NCBI GenBank assembly: GCA_030373505.1
Contig: JAUCYS010000009.1
Span: 1-64,000, forward strand
From: Parasphingorhabdus sp.
Lineage (GTDB): Bacteria; Pseudomonadota; Alphaproteobacteria; Sphingomonadales; Sphingomonadaceae
Length of the DNA: 64,000 bases
Direction: 5' to 3'
The translations under genes and the position numbers were made by a program. Below, piece by piece: positions 37,822 to 46,750 of this stretch. The notes under the pieces are model-generated. The model was not told the origin of the DNA and searched no databases. It saw nothing but the letters and a program-made list of their open reading frames with translations. How positions within the stretch are numbered: position 1 is the first letter of the stretch; every line of letters starts with the position of its first letter.

Positions 37822-39176
37822 CAGAACATCGTGAACAATATCACCGCCATGATCGTGCCGACAACCGGAATCACCACGGTCAGCGCACCGACCGCGCCAT
37901 AGGCGTCCTTGTGCGTCTCGCCGCAGACCGCGCGGATCGTGGTCACCACATAGCCGTTGTGCGGCAGGCTATCGAGCGCGCCGGAGGAAATGGCGACCAC
38001 CCGGTGCAGCTCGTCCGGCTGCGCGCCCGCATCCATATAATGCGGCGCGATCAGGGGCAGGGCGATCGACTGGCCGCCGCTGGCCGAGCCGGTCAGACCG
38101 GCGATCACGGTCACCGCAACCGCCGCCCCGATCAGCGGGCTGCCCGGGATATTCTGCACCATCACCAGCGCTTCCTGAAAGGCCGGCGACAGTTTCGCGA
38201 CCGAACCAAATCCGACCACCGCGCAGGTGTTGGTGATCGCCACCACCGCGCTGGTCGCGCCGCGCGAAAAGGCCTCGGGCATGGATTGCAGTTGCTGGTA
38301 ACCGACCATCAGCGCGACCGCCGCGCCCGTGCCCAGCGCGGCGACCAGCGCCCACTGGTCGAGCGATTCGCCGGGCAATATCGCCGACAGCGGCCCCATA
38401 TCCTGCGGATATTGAAAGACCAGAAAGACCGCCAGCACCGCGACCAGCGGCAGGATGCAGAGCAGCGGCGCCGGCAGGTTGCTGTAATCGCTATTATGGT
38501 CGTCGCTCTCCCGGCCGACAAAATGCTCGCCCTTGGCGACCGCCCGCTTGACCATATGATTGAGCCAAAAATGTCCGGTCACCGCCATGAACAGCGCGAT
38601 CACGAGACTGACCTGCCAGCCGGCATAGGCGGTGGTGCCGAGAAATTGCATCGGAATCAGATTCTGGATCTCCGGGCTGCCGGCGCTGGTCATGGTGAAG
38701 GTCACCGATCCGAAGGCAAGTGCAGCGGGAATGAACCGCCGCGGCAGATCCGCCTCGCGGAACAGATGCACCGCCAGCGAATAGACGCTGAACGAGACGA
38801 TGAACACGCTGACCCCGCCATAGGTCAGCACCGCGCAGGCCGCGACCACCGCCAGCACCGCATGTTTGATCCCGATCTTCTCGACGATCCAGTGGGCGAC
38901 GCTCGCCGCCGCGCCGCTCGCACCCATGATCTCGCCGAAAATCGCGCCGAGCAGAAACATGAAGAACCAGCTTTTGAAAAAGCCGACAAAGCCGTCCATA
39001 TAGGCCGTGGCAAAATCCGGCGCGCCCGCTGCGGCCAGCGGTGGCAGCCAGGCAATGCCGCTGGTCAGCGCCACCACGGCCGCCGCCACCGGCCCGGCGA
39101 TCAGGATATTGACCCCGCGCACCGTCATCCAGATGAGCAAGCCCAGTCCGCCGATAAGTCCGATTGCCGATAGCAT
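37821..39176 (-). CDS. GntP-family permease
   Basis: 451 residues with about 12 hydrophobic segments. GntP-type sequence is recognisable: MLSAIGLIGGLGLLIWMTVR, SWFFMFLLGAIFGEIMGASG, AACAVLTYGGVSVFIVSFSV, and the substrate-region TMTSAGSPEIQNLIPMQFLG, ending in SSGALDSLPHNGYVVTTI. The family takes up gluconate or other organic acids with protons; hydroxybutyrate- or citrate-like substrates are equally possible. No gluconate kinase gene is nearby. The coupled GNAT gene suggests that the imported or related compound may be acetylated. Confidence 0.87.
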   Translation of the reverse strand: MLSAIGLIGGLGLLIWMTVRGVNILIAGPVAAAVVALTSGIAWLPPLAAAGAPDFATAYMDGFVGFFKSWFFMFLLGAIFGEIMGASGAAASVAHWIVEKIGIKHAVLAVVAACAVLTYGGVSVFIVSFSVYSLAVHLFREADLPRRFIPAALAFGSVTFTMTSAGSPEIQNLIPMQFLGTTAYAGWQVSLVIALFMAVTGHFWLNHMVKRAVAKGEHFVGRESDDHNSDYSNLPAPLLCILPLVAVLAVFLVFQYPQDMGPLSAILPGESLDQWALVAALGTGAAVALMVGYQQLQSMPEAFSRGATSAVVAITNTCAVVGFGSVAKLSPAFQEALVMVQNIPGSPLIGAAVAVTVIAGLTGSASGGQSIALPLIAPHYMDAGAQPDELHRVVAISSGALDSLPHNGYVVTTIRAVCGETHKDAYGAVGALTVVIPVVGTIMAVILFTMF

Positions 39177-39191
39177 CTCTGTCCCCGCTCC

Positions 39192-39267
39192 CCGTTAGCG
39201 CCGAGCCCGCCGGGCCGAAGCCGGGCAAAGCTCGGCGCCGCTTTTCGATAGGCTCAGCCCTAACCGG
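39192..39267. repeat. Intergenic inverted repeat, family A (variant)
   Basis: CCGTTAGCGCCGAGCCCGCC left and TTTCGATAGGCTCAGCCCTA plus ACCGG right, with an internal GC-rich centre. Between the IDO-like and GntP genes. Confidence 0.7.
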
Positions 39268-39281
39268 CCGCCATCCCTTAT

Positions 39282-40442
39282 TCAAATAGTCTGTGCCCGA
39301 TTTTCATCGCGGTGCTTTTTCAGATATTTCATAAAGGGGGTGCCGCCGGTGCCGACTTCCGTGTCATTGCCCCTGCCGTTGCCTGCCTGCTTGTTGATAT
39401 AGCTGGCCGCATATTCCAGATGCCGGGTGCGGAACCGTGCGACCTGTTCGACGCTGGCATTGAACGCATCCCGCAGCGCCGCGTCGCCGCTGGCCACCGC
39501 AAATTCGCGCAATTTGCTCCGCTCGCGCAGGTCCTCGATGAAGCGCCGATGCTGGACCGGACGGTAAGCGTGCAACTCGTCGAGATAGGTGCGCAGCGGA
39601 TCATTTTCGTGCCGCACCTGAAACAGCGCGTCCATGCTCGGCACGATCGAGCTTTGCGATCCGGTCTGGCCGCGAAAGGCCTGACCCTTGCCGCCATATT
39701 TCTCCACGCCCTCGTAGATCAGGCCGTCGGGCAGCGCCGGATTATTGGCCCAGCCATGAATATAGGGCCGCACCCGCTGAAAATAGATATAGGGGTCGCA
39801 GCGCTCGGGCATCCGGTCGAAGATCGCGTTCACTGCATCCCAGTGACCATGCATTTCCTCCAGCCGCGCCGTTGCGGCTGCGATATCTTCCGCCTCGGCT
39901 GCCGCAACCAGATCGCAGGCCAAGTCCAGAATCGGCCCCGCCGCGGCCTCGATCGCGACATGGATCAGCACGAACCAGTTCTCATCCACTCCGCCATAGA
40001 AATTCTGCACCATATAGACATTGTCGAGACCGATCGGGCTGTCCGGGTCGAGTCGCGCCCAATTGTCCAAGACATAGCCGCTGTATGGGAGGAGAGGCGC
40101 CTGATCGAGACGGTCGGCCAGCGCCACCATCGGCCGCGCGAGATTGGCGGGCAGGGTGGCCGGTGCTTCGCTCTCGCCCCAGACATAGGCCTGGACCAGA
40201 AAGCTGTAGCGGACCATCGCCACGCGCACCTGCTCGTCCGGCGCACTGGCCGCCCAGTCTGCCAGATCAAGCGTTGGCAAACGGTGCAGCCAGTGGCGGA
40301 CCCGTCCGGTCGTCATCAGCCCCGACAGATTGTCTGCTGCTTCCAATATCGGCGAAAATATATCGGGAAGGTCAATCTCCGCCATCTCGAAATGCGAAAG
40401 AAATCCGCGGGAAGCGGACATATCATAATCTGACAATTTCAT
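39282..40442 (-). CDS. Indoleamine 2,3-dioxygenase-like haem protein
   Basis: 386 residues. It resembles the IDO family rather than tetrameric tryptophan 2,3-dioxygenase: LPANLARPMVALADRLDQAP, YSGYVLDNWARLDPDSPIGL, SQSSIVPSMDALFQVRHEND, a proximal-His candidate in RFRTRHLEYAASYI, and the GTGGTPFMKYLKKHRDE tail typical of IDOs. It would open the indole ring of tryptophan or a related indole to a formylkynurenine. No kynurenine formamidase or kynureninase gene is adjacent, so the pathway context is missing here. Confidence 0.85.
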   Translation of the reverse strand: MKLSDYDMSASRGFLSHFEMAEIDLPDIFSPILEAADNLSGLMTTGRVRHWLHRLPTLDLADWAASAPDEQVRVAMVRYSFLVQAYVWGESEAPATLPANLARPMVALADRLDQAPLLPYSGYVLDNWARLDPDSPIGLDNVYMVQNFYGGVDENWFVLIHVAIEAAAGPILDLACDLVAAAEAEDIAAATARLEEMHGHWDAVNAIFDRMPERCDPYIYFQRVRPYIHGWANNPALPDGLIYEGVEKYGGKGQAFRGQTGSQSSIVPSMDALFQVRHENDPLRTYLDELHAYRPVQHRRFIEDLRERSKLREFAVASGDAALRDAFNASVEQVARFRTRHLEYAASYINKQAGNGRGNDTEVGTGGTPFMKYLKKHRDENRAQTI

Positions 40443-40647
40443 AGGATCACCATTGTCGCAAGCGCGGGTTGGGCCGCTTGCTCAATGGCCGGATGGTATC
40501 AAATGAAATCAGATCGGGCAAACTCATTTTCCGCTCGGTTCGCCGCCCTCTGGCCACTGGCCGGCGTGAACATTTCTTTTTGTCAGGAACGATTGCCGGA
40601 TCAATGTGTTATACGGGTTCACGGGGCTTATCTTGAGGAGAATCACG

Positions 40648-40947
40648 ATGAATATATTGGGAAAAAAACTGGCGCTGGCCGGAACCGCCTGCATATCGGC
40701 GCTTAGCCTGTCTGCCTGTGCGGAAAATTATGCGGCGGAAGGTGCCGGAGCGGGCGCCGCTGCTGGTGCAGCCATCGGCGCACTGACCGGCGGTAATGTC
40801 GTCGAAGGCGCTGCCATCGGCGCCGCAGCCGGTGCTGCTGCGGGCTATTTCGTCGACAAGGACGACGGCTGCGACGGATATGATCGCCGCGGACGGCTTG
40901 ATGACGATTGCTATGGCATGCGCGGTTATCCCGACGATCCAAGATAA
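40648..40947 (+). CDS. Glycine-zipper lipoprotein
   Basis: 99 residues from the ATG at 40648, with GAGGAG 7 bases upstream. The signal with lipobox LSAC at ~24 is followed by two Gly/Ala-zipper membrane-like segments (GAGAGAAAGAAIGALTGG and EGAAIGAAAGAAAGYFVD), then an acidic, Asp/Tyr-rich tail. Proteins of this kind sit in the cell envelope; several relatives are called YMGG-like or Rick_17kDa-like. Function unknown. A 12-bp hairpin follows the stop. Confidence 0.8.
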   Translation: MNILGKKLALAGTACISALSLSACAENYAAEGAGAGAAAGAAIGALTGGNVVEGAAIGAAAGAAAGYFVDKDDGCDGYDRRGRLDDDCYGMRGYPDDPR

Positions 40948-40961
40948 TTTGCTGATCCTTT

Positions 40962-41000
40962 AGGCACGGCGCTCGGTTTTACTGGCCTAGCGCCGTGCCT
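40962..41000. terminator. Hairpin between glycine-zipper and MATE genes
   Basis: Perfect 12-bp stem AGGCACGGCGCT/AGCGCCGTGCCT with a 15-base loop. No T-run follows on the plus strand, so it may be an attenuating or stabilising hairpin rather than a classical terminator. Confidence 0.45.
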
Positions 41001-41017
41001 TGGGCTAACGGGCGCCG

Positions 41018-42406
41018 ATGACCGGAGCGCCCCATAGCCTGCGAGAGCAACATCCCTGGCGGCACGAATTGCGCGTCACGATCGCTCTCGCCTGGCCATT
41101 GATATTGTCCAACCTGACGATGGCGCTGATCGGTGCCACCGATGTGCTGATGCTCGGATGGCTCGGCGCGCGCGAGCTCGCCGCTGCGACGCTGGGTTTC
41201 AATCTCGCCATGAGCGCGGCCATTTTCTGCATGGGCTTGATTACCGCTTCCGCGCCGATGATGGCGACCGAGATCGGCCGGATGGGCAACAGCGTTCGCG
41301 ATGTACGACGCACCTTCCGGCAGGCGATGTGGGCAGCGACTGCGGTCATTCTGCCCTTCTGGGTCATATTGTGGAATACCGAAACGATCCTGCTGACCTT
41401 TGGCCAGCAGCCCGATCTCGCGGCCATGGCGGGCACCTATATCAGCGCCTATATGTGGTCGATCCTGCCGTTTCTGTTCTTCATCATCCTGCGCAACTTC
41501 ATTTCGGCGCTGGAGCAGCCGGTCACCGCTCTGGTGATCAGCATCATCGGCGTTCTGGCCAACGGCCTGTTCAACTATGCGCTGATCTTTGGAAAATTTG
41601 GCGTGCCCGCGTTCGGCGTCATCGGTGCCGGTATCGGCAGCGTCATGACCAATGTCCTGATGTTTGGCGGAATGGCGCTGGTGGTGATCTATCACAAGCG
41701 TTTCCGCCGCTATCATCTGTTCGGGCGCTTCTGGCGCAGCGACTGGCAGCGGTTCCGGATGATGTGGAAGCTCGGTCTGCCGATTGCCATCACCATGGGG
41801 CTGGAAGGGTCGGTCTTCGGCCTTGCTGCCTTGCTGATGGGCCTGATCAGCGCCGAATCTGTCGCGGCCCATGCCATTGCGTTGCAGCTGGCCGCGCTGA
41901 CCTTCATGGTGCCGATGGGGCTGGGACAGGCAGCGACGGTGCGGGTCGGCATTCAATATGGCCGGAAAAACCATGCCGGTATCATGCGCGCGGGATGGGT
42001 CAGTTTCATTCTCGGCACGTCTTTCATGGCGGCGATGGCGCTGGTCTTTGTCCTCGCTCCCGATTTTCTGATCTCGATATTCATTGATGCCAGCGCGCCC
42101 GGCAATGAAAAAGTGGCGGCTCTGGCGGTCAGCTTTCTGGCCATCGCCGCGATCTTCCAGATCGTGGACGGGGCCCAGGTGGTGGGTGCCGGCATGTTGC
42201 GCGGTCTCCACGACACGACCGTGCCGATGCTGTTCGCCTTGATGGGCTACTGGTTTATCGGCATCGGCATGGGCGCCGGTCTCGCATTCTGGCAGGACTG
42301 GCAGGGCATCGGAATCTGGACGGGTCTGGCGAGCGGGCTGACCGTGGTTGCCGTGCTGATGCTGGGGCGCTGGATGCGGCGCGAAAAACTGGGGCTGCTC
42401 CCTTAA
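41018..42406 (+). CDS. MATE-family efflux transporter
   Basis: 462 residues with twelve hydrophobic segments in two repeated halves. MATE features include LAWPLILSNLTMALIGATDV near the N-terminus, PLRNF-type sequence FIILRNFISALEQPVTALVI, the second-half start GLPIAITMGLEGSVFGLAAL, and DGAQVVGAGMLRGLHDTTVP. It exports cationic or polyaromatic compounds using an Na+ or H+ gradient; the true substrate is unknown. It follows the glycine-zipper lipoprotein gene after a hairpin. Confidence 0.92.
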   Translation: MTGAPHSLREQHPWRHELRVTIALAWPLILSNLTMALIGATDVLMLGWLGARELAAATLGFNLAMSAAIFCMGLITASAPMMATEIGRMGNSVRDVRRTFRQAMWAATAVILPFWVILWNTETILLTFGQQPDLAAMAGTYISAYMWSILPFLFFIILRNFISALEQPVTALVISIIGVLANGLFNYALIFGKFGVPAFGVIGAGIGSVMTNVLMFGGMALVVIYHKRFRRYHLFGRFWRSDWQRFRMMWKLGLPIAITMGLEGSVFGLAALLMGLISAESVAAHAIALQLAALTFMVPMGLGQAATVRVGIQYGRKNHAGIMRAGWVSFILGTSFMAAMALVFVLAPDFLISIFIDASAPGNEKVAALAVSFLAIAAIFQIVDGAQVVGAGMLRGLHDTTVPMLFALMGYWFIGIGMGAGLAFWQDWQGIGIWTGLASGLTVVAVLMLGRWMRREKLGLLP

Positions 42407-42542
42407 ATTCACGGGGGCCGCAGCTGAGGGCCGCTGGCCGCGATGACCTTCAGTCGATAGACTTCATAAATTGGTCAGGTGATTTCATTTCGATTAGATC
42501 AATAATTGGGTCTTGTTTATCAGGGGCGTCAAGGAGAACGCC

Positions 42543-42716
42543 ATGCAAAATTATCTGGAAACGCTGAAACTGAAGCACCGGAAATTGAATCGTCTGATCG
42601 ACAATTGCAAGGCGGCCGGGCGGCAGCAGGAAATGCAGCAGATGAAACGACTCCGGCTGCGCATCAAGGACAAGATGGCGGCGCTCCAGCGACGATCGAA
42701 TAGCGCCTGTAGCTGA
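42543..42716 (+). CDS. DUF465/YdcH-like small protein
   Basis: 57 residues with AAGGAG 6 bases before the ATG at 42543. It is a short, charged, amphipathic helical hairpin (MQNYLETLKLKHRKLNRLID ... MKRLRLRIKDKMAALQRR), the pattern of the DUF465 family, whose members are small cytoplasmic peptides of unknown function. It stands alone between the MATE gene and the ompW-like gene. Confidence 0.75.
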   Translation: MQNYLETLKLKHRKLNRLIDNCKAAGRQQEMQQMKRLRLRIKDKMAALQRRSNSACS

Positions 42717-42851
42717 TCCCGCGACAGGGCAGGATAAGGGTACTGTCCACATAAGGAACTTTGCGTATGTCGGCGCTTTTGGCGGCCCGCTAATGGCTCC
42801 GGTCAGTAGCTGGTAACCGACCAGTTCGCTAACGCACAGGGACAGAACCTT

Positions 42852-43526
42852 ATGAAAAATACGTTGAAATTGGCCGTTGCGGCGGCTGCGCTGGCAATGA
42901 GCGGAGCCGCTTCCGCTGGCTCCACCGATGGCAAGCTCCAGGTCAAGGTGCTGGGGACGCTCGTAGCTCCCGATGGCAAGATTACGTCGGTCGAACTGGA
43001 CAATATCGGACTGCCCGCCGGTACCCAGACGGAGGCCGACGACAAGTTCGTGCCGACCATCGCCGCGGAATATTTCTTCACTCCGAATATTTCTCTGGAG
43101 ACCATCTGCTGCGTCACTCAGCATGACGTGACCGGCACGGGACCTCTGGCCGGCGCCGGGCTCGTCGCCGATGCCAATATCATTCCCGCGACCCTGACCG
43201 CGAAATATCATGTCGTCACCGGATCGGGGTTCAAACCCTATATCGGGGCAGGGCCGACCTATTTCATCTTCATCGATGAAAAGCCCGGCGCAACAGCGAA
43301 GGCGCTTGGTGCCACCCGGCAGAAAATGAACGACAAGGTCGGATTTGCCCTGCAGGCAGGCTTTGACGTGCCGGTAAATGACAAGGGGCTTGGCCTGACG
43401 GTCGATGCCAAACGCTATTTCGTCAACACCACGGCCCGCTGGTATGCCGGGCAGACCGAAGTCTTGCGCACGCGGCACCGGCTCGATCCCTGGGTGATCA
43501 GCGCTGGTCTCGCCTATCGCTTTTAA
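42852..43526 (+). CDS. OmpW-family outer membrane protein
   Basis: 224 residues with a clear signal peptide (KLAVAAAALAMSGAASA). The rest is a small beta-barrel: KLQVKVLGTLVAPDGKI, AAEYFFTPNISLETICCVTQ, KYHVVTGSGFKPYIGAGPTY, and a C-terminal strand ending in YRF with terminal Phe, the outer-membrane assembly signal. OmpW proteins form hydrophobic channels for small lipophilic molecules and respond to stress. A strong inverted repeat follows the gene. Confidence 0.9.
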   Translation: MKNTLKLAVAAAALAMSGAASAGSTDGKLQVKVLGTLVAPDGKITSVELDNIGLPAGTQTEADDKFVPTIAAEYFFTPNISLETICCVTQHDVTGTGPLAGAGLVADANIIPATLTAKYHVVTGSGFKPYIGAGPTYFIFIDEKPGATAKALGATRQKMNDKVGFALQAGFDVPVNDKGLGLTVDAKRYFVNTTARWYAGQTEVLRTRHRLDPWVISAGLAYRF

Positions 43527-43543
43527 GCGGCGATAATTAAAGA

Positions 43544-43580
43544 GCGGATGATCGGGAGGTACTGCTTCCCGATCATCCGC
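43544..43580. terminator. Bidirectional hairpin terminator
   Basis: A perfect 14-bp stem, GCGGATGATCGGGA and TCCCGATCATCCGC, with a 9-base loop, between convergent ompW-like and vgr-related genes. On the minus strand it is followed by TCTTTAATTAT; on the plus strand the tail is not T-rich. Confidence 0.7.
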
Positions 43581-43600
43581 CTGTCTGCCTTGGGCGCGAT

Positions 43601-44050
43601 CTAGAAGGGCAGCAGCCCATGATAGTCGGCAAGCCCATAGCCATTTTTCAAACGGGCGCCGCTTTTCAGCAGGAAATAATGGCTGACAATCTCGGCCTGC
43701 TGTTCAATCCCATATTGTCCAAAAGCCTTCCCGGCTTTCAGCTCATAGTCATAGCGGGAGAAGGGGTGGCGCGCGAGCGGCAGAAACACGCCTTGCTGAT
43801 GCTGCCAGACATGCACCATTTCATGGATGAACAGCGCCTGGATGTTGCGCGATGATCCGCAGAAATCGTCGCAGAACAGATTGCCCTTGGGATGAAACCA
43901 GAGATTGCCGTCGGGCGCCATGGTGACGCGCGGGTTCTGGAACGGCCACCATTTGCGGTTGAATATGCTGACCTGATCATAATCGATCGCCTGGCCGAAA
44001 ACCGATCGGCACAGCGAAATTTCATCAGGGGTCAGCGCGCGGTCAGTCAA
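43601..44050 (-). CDS. HExxH zinc-peptidase-like protein ('vgr-related')
   Basis: 149 residues, no signal peptide. Residues 76-80 read HEMVH, followed by VWQHQQG, a short gluzincin-type HExxH motif; WWPFQNPRVTMAPDGNLWFH and YGIEQQAEIVSHYFLL flank it, the latter offering Glu residues as possible third ligands. Close relatives in sphingomonads are, from memory, annotated as vgr-related proteins. Function is unknown; it may be a small metallopeptidase or a metal-binding relic. It lies 12 bases downstream of the copper chaperone gene on the same strand, suggesting an operon. Confidence 0.75.
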   Translation of the reverse strand: MTDRALTPDEISLCRSVFGQAIDYDQVSIFNRKWWPFQNPRVTMAPDGNLWFHPKGNLFCDDFCGSSRNIQALFIHEMVHVWQHQQGVFLPLARHPFSRYDYELKAGKAFGQYGIEQQAEIVSHYFLLKSGARLKNGYGLADYHGLLPF

Positions 44051-44062
44051 TCTAGTGGTCGA

Positions 44063-44512
44063 TCATTCGGCCGCTGGTGCAGCCTCGCCGGGATTTTTTA
44101 TCACCGCATCAATCTCGATCCGGTCATCGTTGGAAAAGATCAGGGTCATTTTCAGCAGACCGCGTTTCCTTGATCCTGCGCCGACACCCCATATCATCAG
44201 ATGCTTGCCACCGGGCTCCAGCTTCACCGTTTCTCCTGCCGGGACCGGTATCTCCTTCAGCTTGGCCATGCTGGCCATGCCGCCGCTCTCGGTCGTCTCG
44301 TGCATCTCCATGCGCAGCACATCGTCTGACGTGACGCCGACCAGCGCGACATCGACCGGCCCGCCGTGCAGATTCATATAGCCGGCGGAAGGATGATCAT
44401 CGACGGGAGACAGGTTGACCACTGCCTTGTCCGCATGAAGGAAGTCACCCTGGCCGCAGGATGCCAGCGAGAAGGAGAGGGATGCGATAAGCAACATGGC
44501 GATCTTGTGCAT
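44063..44512 (-). CDS. PCu(A)C-family periplasmic copper chaperone, lipoprotein
   Basis: 149 residues. Signal with a lipobox-like LASC at ~19. The copper motif H-M-x10-M-x21-H-x-M is recognisable in MEMHETTESGGMASMAKLKE and the later GGKHLMIWG, with Met and His residues positioned as in PCu(A)C proteins that deliver Cu(I) to the CuA centre of cytochrome oxidase. No Sco or oxidase gene is in the window. It is divergent from dnaK. Confidence 0.88.
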   Translation of the reverse strand: MHKIAMLLIASLSFSLASCGQGDFLHADKAVVNLSPVDDHPSAGYMNLHGGPVDVALVGVTSDDVLRMEMHETTESGGMASMAKLKEIPVPAGETVKLEPGGKHLMIWGVGAGSRKRGLLKMTLIFSNDDRIEIDAVIKNPGEAAPAAE

Positions 44513-44594
44513 TGGTATACCTCGTTAAGCCGGTTCAAATCGGGTCTGATATGGTTGTTTTGCGTTGATTTTTCAAATGTAGAGGGACTCACGT

Positions 44595-44622
44595 CTTGTG
44601 CCAAGAAAAATGCCTCCTATAT
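44595..44622 (+). promoter_or_regulatory. RpoH (sigma32)-type promoter candidate for dnaK
   Basis: CTTGTG at 44595-44600 and CCTATAT at 44616-44622 with a 15-base spacer resemble the alphaproteobacterial heat-shock consensus (CTTG ... CCNATNT). It lies 83 bases before the dnaK start. No CIRCE dyad is seen in the same interval. Confidence 0.55.
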
Positions 44623-44704
44623 CGCTTGTCGAAGCCGTAACGGTGCCGATTGAACAGGGCCGGGCGGCAATTTTGCTAATGTTAGAAAATTGATTGAGGG
44701 ATTT

Positions 44705-46651
44705 ATGGGTAAAGTTATCGGAATTGACCTGGGCACCACCAACAGCTGTGTTGCCGTTATGGATGGCGGCAAGCCAAAGGTAATTGAAAATTCGGAAGGC
44801 GCACGGACCACTCCGTCTGTCGTCGCATTCACCAAGGATGGCGAACGTCTGATCGGTCAGCCGGCCAAGCGCCAGGCTGTGACCAATCCGGAAAGCACGA
44901 TCTTTGCGGTGAAACGTCTGATCGGTCGCCGGTTCGATGATCCGATGACGAAAAAGGATATGGAACTGGTTCCCTATCAGATCGTCAAGGGATCCAACGG
45001 CGACGCCTGGGTAAAAGCCGGCGGCGAAGACTACAGCCCGTCCCAGATTTCCGCCTATACCTTGCAGAAGATGAAAGAGACGGCGGAAGCCTATCTCGGC
45101 GAAACCGTGACCCAGGCCGTGATCACCACGCCTGCCTATTTTAATGACGCCCAGCGTCAGGCCACCAAGGATGCCGGCAAGATCGCGGGTCTCGAAGTCT
45201 TGCGGATCATCAACGAGCCAACCGCTGCGGCGCTGGCCTATGGTCTCGACAAGGCCGAAGGCAAGACCATTGCCGTCTATGACCTTGGCGGCGGTACGTT
45301 CGATATTTCGATCCTCGAAATCGGCGACGGTGTTTTCGAAGTCAAATCGACCAACGGCGACACCTTCCTCGGCGGCGAAGATTTTGATGCCAAGCTGGTC
45401 GAATTTCTCGCGGCCGACTTCAAGAAGGCCGAGAGCATCGACCTGACCAAGGACAAGCTCGCGCTGCAGCGTCTCAAGGAAGCCGCTGAAAAGGCAAAGA
45501 TCGAGTTGTCCAGCGCGCAGACGACCGAAATCAACCTGCCGTTCATCACCGCAGACCAGAACGGACCGAAGCATCTGGTCAAGACGATCAGCCGCTCCGA
45601 TCTGGAAAAGCTGGTTGGCGATCTCGTCAAGCGGACCCTCGATCCGTGCAAAAAGGCATTGAAGGACGCCGGCGTCGAAGCCAAGGACATCGACGATGTC
45701 GTGATGGTTGGCGGTATGACCCGCATGCCGCTGGTACGCGAAACCGTGCAGAAATTCTTCGGCAAGGAACCGCATGTCGGCGTGAACCCGGATGAAGTGG
45801 TCGCCATGGGCGCCGCCATCCAGGCAGGCGTTTTGCAGGGCGACGTCAAGGACGTGCTGCTGCTCGACGTCACGCCATTGTCGCTGGGTATCGAAACGCT
45901 CGGCGGCGTGTTCACGCGCATGATCGACCGCAACACCACGATCCCGACGAAAAAGTCGCAGGTCTATTCGACTGCTGATGACAATCAGCAGGCGGTGACG
46001 ATCCGCGTGTTCCAGGGCGAGCGTGAAATGGCGGCGGACAACAAGATGCTCGGCCAGTTTGACCTGGTCGGCATTCCGCCAGCCCCGCGCGGCGTGCCGC
46101 AGATCGACGTGACCTTTGATATTGATGCCAACGGCATCGTCAACGTGTCGGCGAAGGACAAGGGCACCGGCAAGGAACAGCAGATCAAGATCCAGGCCTC
46201 CGGTGGTCTCAGCGATGCCGATATCGACCAGATGGTGCAGGATGCGGAGAAATTCGCGGAAGAAGACAAGAAGCGGCGGGCCGAGGCGGAAGCCAAGAAT
46301 AATGCCGAAAGTCTTGTCCACACCACCGAGAAGCAGCTGGAAGAGCATGGCGACAAGATTGACGCCGATCTGAAAGGCCAGATCGAGGCCGCGGTCAAGG
46401 AAACCAAGGAAGCCATCGAAAGTGGCGATCCGGAAGCGATGAAGACCAAGTCCGAAGCGCTCGCTCAGGTTTCCATGCAAATGGGTCAGAAGATCTATGA
46501 AGCGGAACAGGCGGCTGGCGGCGACGCCGGTGATGCGGCGGCAGCGGACGCAGCGGCCAAGGCTGCTGACGATGATGTCGTCGATGCCGAATTCTCCGAA
46601 GTCGATGACTCGGATGATGACAAGAAAGATGACGCCAAGGCGGCTGAATAA
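44705..46651 (+). CDS. dnaK: Molecular chaperone DnaK (Hsp70)
   Basis: 648 residues from the ATG at 44705, with GAGGG upstream. The ATPase domain has [26 protein letters not shown]-type [40 protein letters not shown] and [20 protein letters not shown]. The interdomain linker is [13 protein letters not shown], followed by the substrate-binding domain and an acidic C-terminal tail ending in the usual short charged region. It works with DnaJ (next gene) and GrpE (at 34652). A heat-shock promoter candidate lies upstream. Confidence 0.98.
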   Translation: MGKVIGIDLGTTNSCVAVMDGGKPKVIENSEGARTTPSVVAFTKDGERLIGQPAKRQAVTNPESTIFAVKRLIGRRFDDPMTKKDMELVPYQIVKGSNGDAWVKAGGEDYSPSQISAYTLQKMKETAEAYLGETVTQAVITTPAYFNDAQRQATKDAGKIAGLEVLRIINEPTAAALAYGLDKAEGKTIAVYDLGGGTFDISILEIGDGVFEVKSTNGDTFLGGEDFDAKLVEFLAADFKKAESIDLTKDKLALQRLKEAAEKAKIELSSAQTTEINLPFITADQNGPKHLVKTISRSDLEKLVGDLVKRTLDPCKKALKDAGVEAKDIDDVVMVGGMTRMPLVRETVQKFFGKEPHVGVNPDEVVAMGAAIQAGVLQGDVKDVLLLDVTPLSLGIETLGGVFTRMIDRNTTIPTKKSQVYSTADDNQQAVTIRVFQGEREMAADNKMLGQFDLVGIPPAPRGVPQIDVTFDIDANGIVNVSAKDKGTGKEQQIKIQASGGLSDADIDQMVQDAEKFAEEDKKRRAEAEAKNNAESLVHTTEKQLEEHGDKIDADLKGQIEAAVKETKEAIESGDPEAMKTKSEALAQVSMQMGQKIYEAEQAAGGDAGDAAAADAAAKAADDDVVDAEFSEVDDSDDDKKDDAKAAE

Positions 46652-46750
46652 CATTAGGAACATCGCTCGCGCGCGGGTCAGGGCTGCCGGTTTTAAACCC
46701 GGCGGCTCCGGCCCGCGGCGGGACGATGGTTTTTTCGCTTTGGGGGAAGC

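Noticed and set aside
37911-39173. 420-codon open frame on the plus strand
   Set aside because: Antisense to the GntP permease; rich in Arg, His and Gln, with no recognisable domain.
40979-42412. 477-codon open frame on the minus strand
   Set aside because: Antisense to the MATE transporter; low-complexity His/Gln/Arg composition.
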